Below, piece by piece: positions 34,925 to 42,944 of a stretch of 64,000 bases of DNA. A program made the position numbers and the translations under genes. Within the stretch, counting starts at the first letter, position 1. The number at the start of each line of letters is the position of its first letter. The DNA is taken from positions 1-64,000 of the forward strand of contig JAUJOZ010000027.1 of the NCBI GenBank assembly GCA_030447415.1. Reading direction: 5' to 3'. The DNA is from Thermomicrobiales bacterium. Its GTDB lineage: Bacteria; Chloroflexota; Chloroflexia; Thermomicrobiales; UBA6265. Under the pieces are notes generated by a model. That model did no database searches. It was not told the DNA's origin and saw nothing but the letters and a program-made list of their open reading frames with translations.

Positions 34925-35049
34925 CGAATGCGGGGTGCGGGGGTTAAGGGGCTGGGCGATGGGGATCGGGCGGAGAAGGGAACCACCGGCGGCGCGAGCC
35001 CGGCTCCCGCACCTCGCACCCCGCCCCCCACACCCCGGTTGGGGGCGGC
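34925..35049. repeat. Intergenic GCGGGGTGCGG inverted repeat
   Basis: TGCGGGGTGCGGG near 34929 and its complement CCCGCACCTCGCACCCCGC near 35006 can form a large stem around ~65 nt between two co-directional genes. Related to the repeat at 24579-24674. Could be a transcript-stability or attenuation structure. Confidence 0.4.
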
Positions 35050-35736
35050 GTGATCTCTGAGCTGATCGGGCGCTGGGTGCGTGGCTATATGCTCGGCGTG
35101 GGGCGGTCCCTCGCGCGCCTTGGGCTGAGCGCCAACGCCTGGACGGTGATTGGTCTGCTCCTCAACACGGGGGTGGCTGTCGTCATCGCCAGCGGGCACC
35201 CGCGCTGGGGCGGCGGGCTGTTGCTGGTGGCGAGCGCCTTCGACATGCTCGACGGCGCGGTGGCCCGTGCCACCGGCACCATGACCCGCTTCGGTGGCTT
35301 CCTCGATTCGACGCTCGATCGCTACGCCGAGGCGGTGGTCTTCGGCGGGGTGCTGCTCTACCTGCTGCGGCGGGAGGACAACGAAGTTGGAGTCGTGCTC
35401 GTCTTCGTCGCCACGGTCGGCGCGCTCCTCATCAGCTATGCCCGGGCGCGGGCGGAGGCGGCGGGGTACAGCGCATCGGTCGGCCTCGTCGCCCGACCGG
35501 AGCGGGTCATCCTCCTAGCGCTTTGCCTGCTGATCGGGCGGCCGCTGTGGGCCCTCTGGGTCCTCGCCGTGGCCACCCACCTGACCGCGCTGACGCGCAT
35601 CTGGCACGTCCGCCGCCTCGCCCTCAATGAACCCGGGGGACAGCCGCCGGCGACGCCGGGCCTTGCCCGGGTTCCGACGCCGTCGCGCAGTGCCGCCCGG
35701 CTTGGCGGTCGCAAACAGACCAAGCGCGCCAAGTGA
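35050..35736 (+). CDS. CDP-alcohol phosphatidyltransferase (PI-phosphate synthase-like)
   Basis: 228 residues, GTG start. The signature DX2DGX2ARX8GX3DX3D is present as DMLDGAVARATG...FGGFLDSTLD. Five to six membrane helices follow. The family makes phospholipids from CDP-diacylglycerol; with PimA-like GT next door, phosphatidylinositol-phosphate synthase (PgsA-like) is the best guess. The hydrophilic C-terminal 40 residues are rich in P, R and K. Stop overlaps the GTG of the next small ORF. Confidence 0.85.
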   Translation: MISELIGRWVRGYMLGVGRSLARLGLSANAWTVIGLLLNTGVAVVIASGHPRWGGGLLLVASAFDMLDGAVARATGTMTRFGGFLDSTLDRYAEAVVFGGVLLYLLRREDNEVGVVLVFVATVGALLISYARARAEAAGYSASVGLVARPERVILLALCLLIGRPLWALWVLAVATHLTALTRIWHVRRLALNEPGGQPPATPGLARVPTPSRSAARLGGRKQTKRAK

Positions 35737-35915
35737 GGGATGCCGGCCAAAGTCACGAGGCGGCGCCTCCGGCGGCATTCGACGCGGAGCCGGTGCCCGA
35801 TCCGCGTGAGATCGGCTCGGCTGCCCGCGCCTGCCTGGTCATCCTCGCCCTCGGACTCGTGCTCGTCCTGATCGCCTGCGTCATCCTGGTGGCGCGGCCC
35901 GATATCGGGGGCTAA
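35733..35915 (+). CDS. Single-pass membrane miniprotein, 60 aa
   Basis: GTG 35733 overlaps the previous stop (GTGA). About 28 polar residues are followed by one hydrophobic helix CLVILALGLVLVLIACVILVA and a short tail. Coupling to the phosphatidyltransferase suggests a role in the same membrane complex, but no family is recognised. Confidence 0.55.
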   Translation: MRDAGQSHEAAPPAAFDAEPVPDPREIGSAARACLVILALGLVLVLIACVILVARPDIGG

Positions 35916-35932
35916 GGGGCGGCCCGGGAGCG

Positions 35933-35941
35933 TGCTATCAT
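35933..35941 (+). promoter_or_regulatory. Extended -10 promoter candidate of the amidase gene
   Basis: TGCTATCAT about 65 nt before the ATG at 36004; same extended -10 form as at 33610. No clear -35 box. Confidence 0.4.
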
Positions 35942-36003
35942 CCCGGCTACGGACCGAACCGCCGCCGCCGAACACGGCACGACGAGCAGGAGACGCCTCC
36001 GTC

Positions 36004-36897
36004 ATGGCCTCGCCCACGCCTTCCGACGACCTCCTCCGGGTCGCCGCGGTCCAGATGAACTCCCGAGACGACAAGGCCGCCAACGTCGAGACCGCCCTGG
36101 GGTTGATCGACCGCGCGGCGGCGGCCGGGGCCCGCCTCGTCGCCTTGCCGGAGGTATGGACCTACCTCGGCCCGTCGGAGGGGAATCGCGACGCCGCCGA
36201 GCCGATCCCCGGCCCGACGATCGAGCGTCTGGCCGAGCGCGCCCGCCGCCACGGCATCTACCTGCACGCGGGCAGCGTCTACGAGTCGCGTCCCGGTGAG
36301 CCCCTGCTGCGCAACACCACGGTCGTGCTCGATCCCGACGGTGACATCGTCGCCCGCTACAGCAAGATCCACATGTTTGACGTCACCTTGGACGGTGTCG
36401 CCGCCTACCGTGAGTCCGAGACGAACGCGCCCGGGGACGAGATCGTCACCCTGGAGGTCGACGGCATCACGGTCGGTCTCGCGATCTGCTACGACCTGCG
36501 CTTCCCAGAGTTGTTCCGGATTCTGGCGCTCCGGGGAGCGGAGGTCATCATCCTGCCGGCCGCCTTCACGCTGATGACCGGCAAGGACCACTGGGAGGTC
36601 CTGCTTCGGGCCCGCGCCATCGAGAACGGCGTCTTCATGATCGCGCCTGCCCAGGTCGGTCAATACCCGCTGGGCAACTGGTGCTACGGCCGCTCCATGA
36701 TCGTCGACCCCTGGGGAACAACACTGGCGATGGCGCCGGACGCCGAAACGTTCGTAACCGCTGAGCTCGACCGCGCGCTGCTGCGCCGAGTGCGTCGCCA
36801 GGTGCCGTCGTTGGCGAACCGGATGCCCGACCGGTACGCCTGGCCGGAGCTGGAGCGGGACCTGGCACGGGCGATGGGTCGGACGATCGCCGGCTGA
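36004..36897 (+). CDS. Carbon-nitrogen hydrolase (Nit1/Nit2-type amidase)
   Basis: 297 residues. The nitrilase triad is intact: E50 in LVALPEVW, K121 in RYSKIHMFDV, C162 in GLAICYDLRFPEL. The local motifs match the Nit1/Nit2 branch (deaminated-glutathione amidase or omega-amidase), which repairs or recycles α-keto-acid amides in the cytoplasm. ATG 36004 begins just before the conserved VAAVQMNS strand; upstream in-frame codons are not conserved. Monocistronic or first before the LysM gene 20 bp on. Confidence 0.88.
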   Translation: MASPTPSDDLLRVAAVQMNSRDDKAANVETALGLIDRAAAAGARLVALPEVWTYLGPSEGNRDAAEPIPGPTIERLAERARRHGIYLHAGSVYESRPGEPLLRNTTVVLDPDGDIVARYSKIHMFDVTLDGVAAYRESETNAPGDEIVTLEVDGITVGLAICYDLRFPELFRILALRGAEVIILPAAFTLMTGKDHWEVLLRARAIENGVFMIAPAQVGQYPLGNWCYGRSMIVDPWGTTLAMAPDAETFVTAELDRALLRRVRRQVPSLANRMPDRYAWPELERDLARAMGRTIAG

Positions 36898-36917
36898 GGC
36901 CGGCGCCCGGGGCCGCG

Positions 36918-37325
36918 GTGGGTCGGAGGGTAACCCGTTCGGCGCGGCGTCGGCCGCCGTTCTCCCTTCGAACGTTCCTCGGCCGTACTCCGCGATGTGC
37001 TTGCCGCGTTCCCCGGTGGACCCTGGGGGCGGCGGCCCTGATCATCCTGGTGGGCTGCGGGGGCGAGCCGCCGTCGTCGACGCCGACGCCCGAGCCGGCC
37101 GACGTGCTGTTGGTGGTGACGCCGACGCCCGGCACCCCACCACCACGACCATCGCCCACGGCCGCTGGTCAGCAGCGCTACGTCGTCCGCGAGGGCGACA
37201 GCCTCTCGGGGATCGCCGATCGTTTCGGTGTCACCCAAGAGGCGATCCAGCGGGCGAACGACATCACCGATCCCAACAGCATCTTCGCCGGGCAGGAACT
37301 GGTTATCCCGGCGCCGGAACCGTAG
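36918..37325 (+). CDS. LysM-domain lipoprotein
   Basis: 135 residues. An arginine-rich N-terminus, hydrophobic stretch LGAAALIILVGC with lipobox LVGC, then a Thr/Pro-rich linker (TPTPEPAD, TPTPGTPPPRPSP) and one LysM domain: YVVREGDSLSGIADRFGVTQEAIQRANDI...IFAGQELVIP. It is probably anchored outside the cell membrane and binds peptidoglycan. GTG at 36918; a later start near the hydrophobic segment is possible. Confidence 0.82.
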   Translation: MGRRVTRSARRRPPFSLRTFLGRTPRCACRVPRWTLGAAALIILVGCGGEPPSSTPTPEPADVLLVVTPTPGTPPPRPSPTAAGQQRYVVREGDSLSGIADRFGVTQEAIQRANDITDPNSIFAGQELVIPAPEP

Positions 37326-37455
37326 AAGACATCAGCCGGCAGCAACGGGGCGGTCTGTGAACGAGTGGCCGCCGGCCGCGGCATGAGGCTTCGCCGTGCG
37401 CACGAGAAACAATCGCCGTTCGCTGACGACCAGTGAGTCCTTCACGACAAAGCCA

Positions 37456-37485
37456 TTGACTGTCCTTGGCGGCGCGTGGTAGGCT
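37456..37485 (+). promoter_or_regulatory. Predicted promoter of the structured leader
   Basis: TTGACT at 37456-37461 and TAGGCT at 37480-37485 with 18-nt spacing. A transcript would start near 37492 and include all the hairpins up to 37683. Confidence 0.45.
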
Positions 37486-37572
37486 TCGCGCAACGGTCGA
37501 TGAACGGGTCACGCCGCTTCGACCGTGCCTCATACCCGGGGGATTCCGTGTAGGGTAAAGGAGGTGATGCCC

Positions 37573-37626
37573 ATGGATAGTAGTAACGGTTCGATGGGCA
37601 TCACGGTGGAGGTTGCGGGCGCCTAG
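37573..37626 (+). CDS. 17-codon leader/mini-ORF (MDSSNGSMGITVEVAGA)
   Basis: ATG 37573 is preceded by AAAGGAGGTGAT, a near-perfect anti-SD complement and the best ribosome site in the window. The ORF ends TAG at 37624-37626. Its own codons form one strand of the competing hairpins, so translation would alter the RNA fold. It is either a leader peptide or a small functional peptide; composition gives no clear regulator amino acid. Confidence 0.5.
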   Translation: MDSSNGSMGITVEVAGA

Positions 37627-37653
37627 CTCGCGACAGCCGTGATGCCCAGGCAT

Positions 37654-37683
37654 CGAGGGCCGGTCCAAGCGGACCGGCCCTCG
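37654..37683 (+). terminator. 13-bp perfect hairpin ending the leader
   Basis: CGAGGGCCGGTCC-AAGC-GGACCGGCCCTCG followed by GTGTGTCC. The stem is very strong, but there is no T-run, so factor-assisted termination or transcript-end protection is as likely as intrinsic termination. 220 nt separate it from the LLM gene. Confidence 0.55.
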
Positions 37684-37904
37684 GTGTGTCCGGCGGGGTG
37701 CGCCTGGCTGCGGATGGTCCGATCCACTGAGCGGATGTCGTCCCGCCGCGACCCCGCCACAGCGTTCGGGCAACCCGGCAAGCGCCCTTGGGGCGAGCCC
37801 TGACGCTGGCCACCAAGAGCTCGACCAGACGCTCCGGGGCTCCCGCCCCCCGATCCCCGGTTTCCTCCCCCTCTTTGGCAAGATCGCGGACGGAGCCCGC
37901 GCCG

Positions 37905-38987
37905 ATGACGATCCGGCTCGGTCTCTTCGACATCATGCAGGTTGACCCGACCGACCCGACCGACCCGGCCGGGGTCTACGGCCGACGGCTCGACGACCTA
38001 ACACTCGCGGACGAGCTTGGGTTCGCCTTCGCCTTCACCGCGGAGCGCCACTTCATGGCGACCTACCGCGCCCCGGCCCCGAGCCTCTGGCTGGCGGCCG
38101 CTTCGCAGCGGACCAGCCGGATCCGCCTTGGGGTCCTCGCGTACACCCTGCCTCTCCATGCCGCCTGGCGCTTGGCCGAGGAGATCGCCGTCCTCGATCA
38201 CCTGTGTCGCGGACGGCTGGAGGTCGGGCTTGGGCTCGGGCACCGGCCGGAAGAGCTGGCCGCCGTCGGCATCGATCCCGCCGTCCGTATTCCCGTCTTC
38301 CAGGAGCGGCTGGCGCTCCTGCGGGCGCTCTGGAGCGGTGGCCAGGTTGCCTTCGAGAGCCCGCACACCCGTCTCCGCGACGTTGCCATCCACCCGCTGC
38401 CCCTCCAGCAGCCACATCCACCCCTCTGGTACGCCGGCGCCGACCCCGCCGCCGCCGGGTGGGCCGGGGAACAGGGGATGGGCCTGGCCGTCGGCTTTGC
38501 GCCGACAGCGGCGCTGCGCCCCGCGACCGAGGCTTTCGCCCCCGCGCGTCGGTCACAAGGAGACCGGTTGGAGCCGCCGGGCGGAGGACCGCTTGCCTTG
38601 ATGCGTCACGTCTACGTCGCCGAGAGTGACGAGCGAGCCCGGGCTGAGATGACGGACGACCTGCTGCGCTTGGGCCAGCTCCAGCCGCAGGCACAGGGAC
38701 ATCGGGTGGCGGGCGGGCCGGGGAGTCGGGCAGATCGCCGGGCGCAGGCGGCGGCGGAGGTCGATGCGCTGGTCCGGGATGAGATCTTCATTGCCGGCGG
38801 CCCAGCGACGGCCGCCGCGGGAATCGCGGCGGCGCAGCGAGTGCTCGGCGTCAACGTACTCCTGGCCAACGTCTATGCCGCCGGGGTGGATGACGAGCGC
38901 GTCCGCCGCACGATGCGCCTTCTAGCCGGGGAGGTCGCCGACCGGCTGGCTGGGGAGGCGGCGACGAGGGTGGTGTCGGGACACTAA
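37905..38987 (+). CDS. LLM-class flavin-dependent oxidoreductase
   Basis: 360 residues, luciferase-like TIM barrel: IRLGLFDIMQ start, GFAFAFTAERHF (with H), RIRLGVLAYTLPLHAAWRLAEEIAVLDHLCRGRLEVGLGLG, and PPLWYAGADPAAAGWAGEQGMG. It should use reduced FMN or F420 to oxidise an unknown substrate. The ATG at 37905 begins the first strand; the longer upstream frame is not conserved. It lies downstream of the structured leader and may be controlled by it if transcription reads through. Confidence 0.85.
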   Translation: MTIRLGLFDIMQVDPTDPTDPAGVYGRRLDDLTLADELGFAFAFTAERHFMATYRAPAPSLWLAAASQRTSRIRLGVLAYTLPLHAAWRLAEEIAVLDHLCRGRLEVGLGLGHRPEELAAVGIDPAVRIPVFQERLALLRALWSGGQVAFESPHTRLRDVAIHPLPLQQPHPPLWYAGADPAAAGWAGEQGMGLAVGFAPTAALRPATEAFAPARRSQGDRLEPPGGGPLALMRHVYVAESDERARAEMTDDLLRLGQLQPQAQGHRVAGGPGSRADRRAQAAAEVDALVRDEIFIAGGPATAAAGIAAAQRVLGVNVLLANVYAAGVDDERVRRTMRLLAGEVADRLAGEAATRVVSGH

Positions 38988-39250
38988 TGGTCCACGCATC
39001 GGGCTGGGGTCCTGACCTCAGTCCAGCGGCCCTCGCCCCGGTGACCACGTCCGCCCGATGGGGGCTGAGACCAGATCGACGGTGGGAGACGTGCGAGCGC
39101 CTGCGGCCGTCTTGGTGCCGACGCGGCGGTCGCTGGTATCAGCCGGTGGGGTCTGGGCTTCGGTGCGTTCCCGGGCGGGAAGCATGAAGCGACGCCCGGC
39201 CAAGCGACCGGGCATCGCGCTTGATCCACACTTGGTGAGGTCTGGGACCC
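38988..39250. other. Non-coding interval
   Basis: 263 bp between the LLM gene and the convergent rplY gene. No ORF, repeat or clear terminator that I can support. Confidence 0.35.
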
Positions 39251-39931
39251 TTAGGACTCGGTCTCGCCAGGATCGGTCGTGCCGCCCTGAGTCGCCCCCG
39301 CGGCGTCCGAGGCGACGGTGTCCTCGACCGCTGCGGTGCCCTCCTCGTCCGCGACCGCCTCGACGACCTCGGGCTCCTCAACCACGGTCTCGGCCGCTAG
39401 GCTGACGAGGAGCTCGTCCGGGGCGGTGATCGCGATGATGCCGGCGGGTAGTGTCAGGTCGCCGACGTGGAGCGCGTCGCCGACGGCGGTCAGGCCGGAG
39501 ATGTCGGCGTCGATCTGGTGAGGGATCGCCGTTGGCAGCCCCTCGACCTCGATCTCCGTTCGGAGCTGCGTGAGGACACCTTGGGCGTCCGGATTGGGGT
39601 GGTGCAGCACCAACGGCACCATCGCTCGCAGCGCCTTGCGCAGGTTCGGTGCGAAGAAGTCGACGTGGACCAGAGCACGCTTGATCGGGTCTTCCTGAAC
39701 CTCTCGGATGAAGACCGGCTGTGCCCCGTCGCTCCAACGCAGCGTGAAGAGGGTGGCGTGGCCGTTGGTCTGGTAGAACCGGTCGAACTCGCGGCGGTCA
39801 ACGGTAACCGGAATAGTTTCGGCGACAACCGGACCGTAGACGATGCCCGGCACCCGGCCCTCGCGACGCAGCCGCTTGACCTGCTTGCCGAGCAGGGTCC
39901 GTCGCTCGGCCCTCAACGTCAGTTCGTCCAT
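39251..39931 (-). CDS. rplY: Ribosomal protein L25/TL5 (general stress protein Ctc form)
   Basis: 226 residues. The N-terminal 5S-rRNA-binding L25 domain (LRAERRTLLGKQVKRLRREGRVPGIVYG) is followed by the TL5-type C-terminal β domain (VPLVLHHPNPDAQGVLTQLRTEIEVEGLPTAIPHQIDADIS) and an acidic tail (VVEEPEVVEAVADEEG). The protein binds 5S rRNA in the large subunit. ATG 39931 gives MDELTLRAERR, the normal start; the frame is open further upstream. No pth gene is adjacent. Confidence 0.93.
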   Translation of the reverse strand: MDELTLRAERRTLLGKQVKRLRREGRVPGIVYGPVVAETIPVTVDRREFDRFYQTNGHATLFTLRWSDGAQPVFIREVQEDPIKRALVHVDFFAPNLRKALRAMVPLVLHHPNPDAQGVLTQLRTEIEVEGLPTAIPHQIDADISGLTAVGDALHVGDLTLPAGIIAITAPDELLVSLAAETVVEEPEVVEAVADEEGTAAVEDTVASDAAGATQGGTTDPGETES

Positions 39932-40139
39932 GCGGTGAACGTGCTCCCCATCTTTGGCCACTGGCCCGAACGCCATCGACCCTGCTTCGAAAATCACCGA
40001 ACCGGCGCCGTTCCGTTGTAGGGATACGATCGCCGGAGGCACCCAGGGGGGCCGACCGGTTTAGCGCGACCGTGGAGTGTAGCACACCGGCACGGATCGC
40101 TTCGCGCGACATCGCGCACCCGCGGGCACGGCCGGTGGC

Positions 40140-40169
40140 TTGACACCTCACACGGGCCGTCGCTACAAT
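40140..40169 (+). promoter_or_regulatory. Strong sigma-70 promoter in the rplY-lipoprotein gap
   Basis: Consensus TTGACA (40140-40145), 18-nt spacer, TACAAT (40164-40169), the best promoter in the window. The nearest plus-strand gene starts at 40456, leaving a ~280-nt leader with no convincing ORF. The leader may hold regulatory structure, or the promoter may drive a small RNA. The rest of the 524-bp gap holds nothing else I can name. Confidence 0.6.
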
Positions 40170-40455
40170 GCCGCCGACCACGTGGCCCCACGCGCTGGTG
40201 CGTTTGGGGATGCGCTCCCGTGCTCGACCTCGCGTCCGAACCCGTTCGTCGCGAGCCCGGTGCCGCCTCCGCGGCGTCGTGAGCACGATCCATGCGTCGC
40301 GGCAGAGACAGAGCCGTCGGCTCGCGGGGGTTTGGTGATCGGCGTGTGCGGTGCCCTCATGGGCTCGAGCGGCGGGAACCGTGTCGGTGGTGGGGACATC
40401 AGGGAAGTGGACGATTGGCGCGCGAGCGGCCGTAGCAGGGGTGAAGGAGCGAGGC

Positions 40456-40824
40456 ATGGCGGCGGGTGACGGAATCGAGAACGCGGATCAGGACCCGGTG
40501 GCCGAGGGCGAGGCGGTGTCCCGCCGCGTCTTCCTCCGGCGGACGCTCGCCCTCGGCGTGTCGGCCCCCGTGCTCCTCGCCGTCCTCCAGGCCTGCGGCG
40601 ACGACGACGAGGACGAGAACGCCCCTGGCAACGACGAGGCCACCGGCGTCGCTGAGGATGAGGGGACCGAGGCGCCCGCGGACGAGGATGAGGGCGCCGA
40701 GCCGACCCCCACCCGCCCGGCCGCGACGACGGCCAATCCGACCCCGACCCCGGGCGCGGGCATCAGCGTGACGCTCGGCCCGGCGCCGACGTCCGCGCCG
40801 CCGCCGGCGCCGCCCAGCCAGTAA
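40456..40824 (+). CDS. Small lipoprotein with Tat-like signal and Thr/Pro-rich tail
   Basis: 122 residues. N-terminus has twin arginines in SRRVFLRRTLALGVSAPVLLAVLQAC, a Tat-type signal ending in a lipobox cysteine, then an acidic stretch (DDDEDENAPGNDE) and a TPTP/APPP-rich tail. No folded domain is evident, so it may be a spacer-like surface lipoprotein. Ribosome site GGAG precedes ATG 40456. A terminator follows at 40886. Confidence 0.65.
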   Translation: MAAGDGIENADQDPVAEGEAVSRRVFLRRTLALGVSAPVLLAVLQACGDDDEDENAPGNDEATGVAEDEGTEAPADEDEGAEPTPTRPAATTANPTPTPGAGISVTLGPAPTSAPPPAPPSQ

Positions 40825-40885
40825 GGTAAGGCGAACCATCGTCCGGACAAACGCTCAGGCACAACGAGCGACAGCAGGCACCAGC

Positions 40886-40915
40886 GAGGCCCGGGGCGAG
40901 TCCGCCCCGGGCCTC
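40886..40915 (+). terminator. Perfect 13-bp hairpin terminator
   Basis: GAGGCCCGGGGCG-AGTC-CGCCCCGGGCCTC, 60 bp after the lipoprotein stop. The downstream T content is low (CTCGTGCGG), as with the other hairpins of this genome. Confidence 0.65.
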
Positions 40916-40977
40916 CTCGTGCGGCGCCTATTGTGAGCGCACCAGTGGGCTGGACGCTACGCGATGGAGGAGAAGCG

Positions 40978-41499
40978 ATGGGCGCGGCAACGACGGGCAA
41001 GGCGGGCTGGCTCGATCGCATGAGGCGCGAGCAGGAGTCCTGGCAGGCGCTCGTCTCCGAGGTTGGCGACGCGGGTCTGGATCGATCCGGCGCGGCCGGG
41101 GACTGGACCTTCAAGGATGTCGTCGGCCACCTCAACGGTTGGCGGGAGCGGACGGTCGACCGGCTGGAGGCGGCCGCCCGCGACGCGGCGCCACCGCCCT
41201 CGCCTTGGCCGGACGACCTGAGCGACGAGACCGACGAAGGGGTCGAGGCGATCAACCGTTGGATCTACGAGCGCAACCGCGACCGGCCGGCGGCCGACAT
41301 CCTCGCCGAGTCGCGTGAGCAGTTCCGGCGGATGCGGGCGGCGGTCGAGGCGGTCCCCGAGGACGATCTGGTGACGCCCGGCCGCTTCCCATGGCTGGGC
41401 GGCGAGCCGCTCAGCGCAGTCCTCGAGGGGTCCTTCGGCCACCTGCATGAGGAGCACGAGCCGGCGATCCGCGCCTGGCTGGCCGATCAACCCCGATAG
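40978..41499 (+). CDS. DinB/ClbS-type protein
   Basis: 173 residues from ATG 40978 after GGAGGAGA. GDWTFKDVVGHLNGWRERTVDRLE carries the conserved metal-ligand H; NRWIYERNRDRPAADILAES and GSFGHLHEEHEPAIRAWL complete the ClbS/DfsB pattern. Third DinB-fold gene of the window; such families expand in Chloroflexota and actinobacteria (recalled). Substrate unknown. Confidence 0.8.
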   Translation: MGAATTGKAGWLDRMRREQESWQALVSEVGDAGLDRSGAAGDWTFKDVVGHLNGWRERTVDRLEAAARDAAPPPSPWPDDLSDETDEGVEAINRWIYERNRDRPAADILAESREQFRRMRAAVEAVPEDDLVTPGRFPWLGGEPLSAVLEGSFGHLHEEHEPAIRAWLADQPR

Positions 41500-41648
41500 C
41501 GCTCGGGCGTTGCGGATCGCCAAGCGGCCGAGCCACGCGTCAAGCGGCTCGCCGCCGTCGCCGCGCCGTCCGAGCGCCTGCGTCCACTCCGCCTCACCCT
41601 CCTCGCCACCGCGACGTTGACACAGCTCTAGGAGGCCCGTTGCCGTGC

Positions 41649-41678
41649 TTGACAGCCTTCACGTCGCCCCCTTAGCAT
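41649..41678 (+). promoter_or_regulatory. Predicted promoter of the ABC permease genes
   Basis: TTGACA at 41649-41654 and TAGCAT at 41673-41678 (18 nt apart) about 220 bp before the permease start at 41901. Otherwise the 41500-41900 gap shows nothing recognisable. Confidence 0.5.
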
Positions 41679-41900
41679 TTCGCCATCGACGCGTCCGGCA
41701 CGGTTCCCTGGCATCCCGTTTCGATCGGTCCGACGGCGTGGGCACCGCAGCTTCGGCCACGGCAAGAGGCGGCTCCCCTCGACGGTTCTTCGGCGGCCCC
41801 TCGAGACGTCGTGTCCCCGTGGCAGTATGCGACCGTTTCCCTCCCTTCCTGCCTTTCCCCGACTCGCGTTGCCGGTGAGACCCGCAAGGAGGCAGCCGCC

Positions 41901-42845
41901 GTGGCGCTGTACCTGATCCGCCGGGGGTTGATCTCGCTCGTCACCCTGGTCGCCATCAGTGTGGTCGTCTTCTCTATCCTGGCGCTGGCACCGGGTGACC
42001 CGCTCGGTGAGTTCGCCACGAACCCGAACATCTCGCCGGAAGTGCGCCAGCGGCTCCGCGAGAAGTACGGTTTGGACGACCCGATCCATGAGCGCTACCG
42101 CAAGTGGGCATGGGGGTACGTCCGGGGTGACTGGGACGAGTCGTTCGCAACCCAGAGCCCGGTGCGGGATTACATCTTTCAGCGCCTGCCGGTGACGCTG
42201 GCGGTGGTGGGCACGGCCTTCCTCGTCGGGATCGTGGTCGCCGTGCCGGTCGGCGTCATTTCGGCGATCAAGCAATACTCGCTCTTCGACCAATTCGCGA
42301 CCACGTTCGCCTTCCTCGGCTTCAGCATCCCGACCTTCTTCTCGGGCCTGCTCTTGATCATCATCTTCAGCGTGAAGCTGAACTGGTTGCCGTTCGTGTT
42401 CGACTCGACGATTGAGGGCTTCTGGCCGAACGTCAAGCAGTCGATCATGCCGATCACCGTGCTCGGACTGGCCGGCGCGGCTCAGTTGACGCGCTTCGTG
42501 CGGGCCTCGATGCTGGAAACGATCAATCAAGACTATGTCCGGACGGCGCGGGCAAAGGGGCTCCGAGAGCAGACGGTGGTGATCCTGCACGCCATGCGCA
42601 ACGCGATGATCCCGGTGGTGACGATCATTGCCTTGCAGATCCCGGAGATCTTCGGTGGTGCGGTGATCACCGAGCAGATCTTCCGCGTGCCCGGCATTGG
42701 CCGCGCGCTGATCGATGGCATCCGGGCCAGCGACACCCCGGTGGTGATGGCCATCACCTTCGGCGTGGCGGTGCTGGTCGTCCTCTTCAACGTGATCGCC
42801 GACGTGCTCTACGCCATGCTCGACCCGCGCATCAAATACACGTAG
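41901..42845 (+). CDS. Peptide-type ABC transporter permease (DppB family)
   Basis: 314 residues from GTG 41901 with AAGGAGG upstream. LYLIRRGLISLVTLVAISVVVFSILALAPGDPL is the DppB N-terminus; the EAA loop is ARAKGLREQTVVILHAMRNAMIPVVT. Six membrane segments. It pairs with the next permease to form the channel for oligopeptides, dipeptides or nickel. No binding protein or ATPase gene adjoins, so they must be elsewhere or lost. Confidence 0.9.
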   Translation: MALYLIRRGLISLVTLVAISVVVFSILALAPGDPLGEFATNPNISPEVRQRLREKYGLDDPIHERYRKWAWGYVRGDWDESFATQSPVRDYIFQRLPVTLAVVGTAFLVGIVVAVPVGVISAIKQYSLFDQFATTFAFLGFSIPTFFSGLLLIIIFSVKLNWLPFVFDSTIEGFWPNVKQSIMPITVLGLAGAAQLTRFVRASMLETINQDYVRTARAKGLREQTVVILHAMRNAMIPVVTIIALQIPEIFGGAVITEQIFRVPGIGRALIDGIRASDTPVVMAITFGVAVLVVLFNVIADVLYAMLDPRIKYT

Positions 42846-42944
42846 AGGGACACACAGCGGCCGGGTGATGGGTGTTGGTGCGTTCGCGTCGACCGGTTCT
42901 CAGCATCTACAACCCGACACTTAACACCCAGGACGGGGGGTGCC

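Larger units (their letters stand above)
37494..37683 (+). ncRNA. Structured RNA leader with mutually exclusive hairpins
   Basis: Successive pairings are: CGGTCGA/TCGACCG (37494-37500 with 37519-37525); TACCC/GGGTA (37533-37557); segment 1 GTGATGCCCAT (37564-37574) with segment 2 ATGGGCATCAC (37594-37604), 11 bp perfect, hiding the ribosome site and start codon of the 17-codon ORF; or segment 2 GGGCATCACGG (37596-37606) with segment 3 CCGTGATGCCC (37637-37647), also 11 bp perfect. A 13-bp perfect hairpin with AAGC loop ends the region. The two 11-bp helices cannot coexist. Function is inference. Confidence 0.55.
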
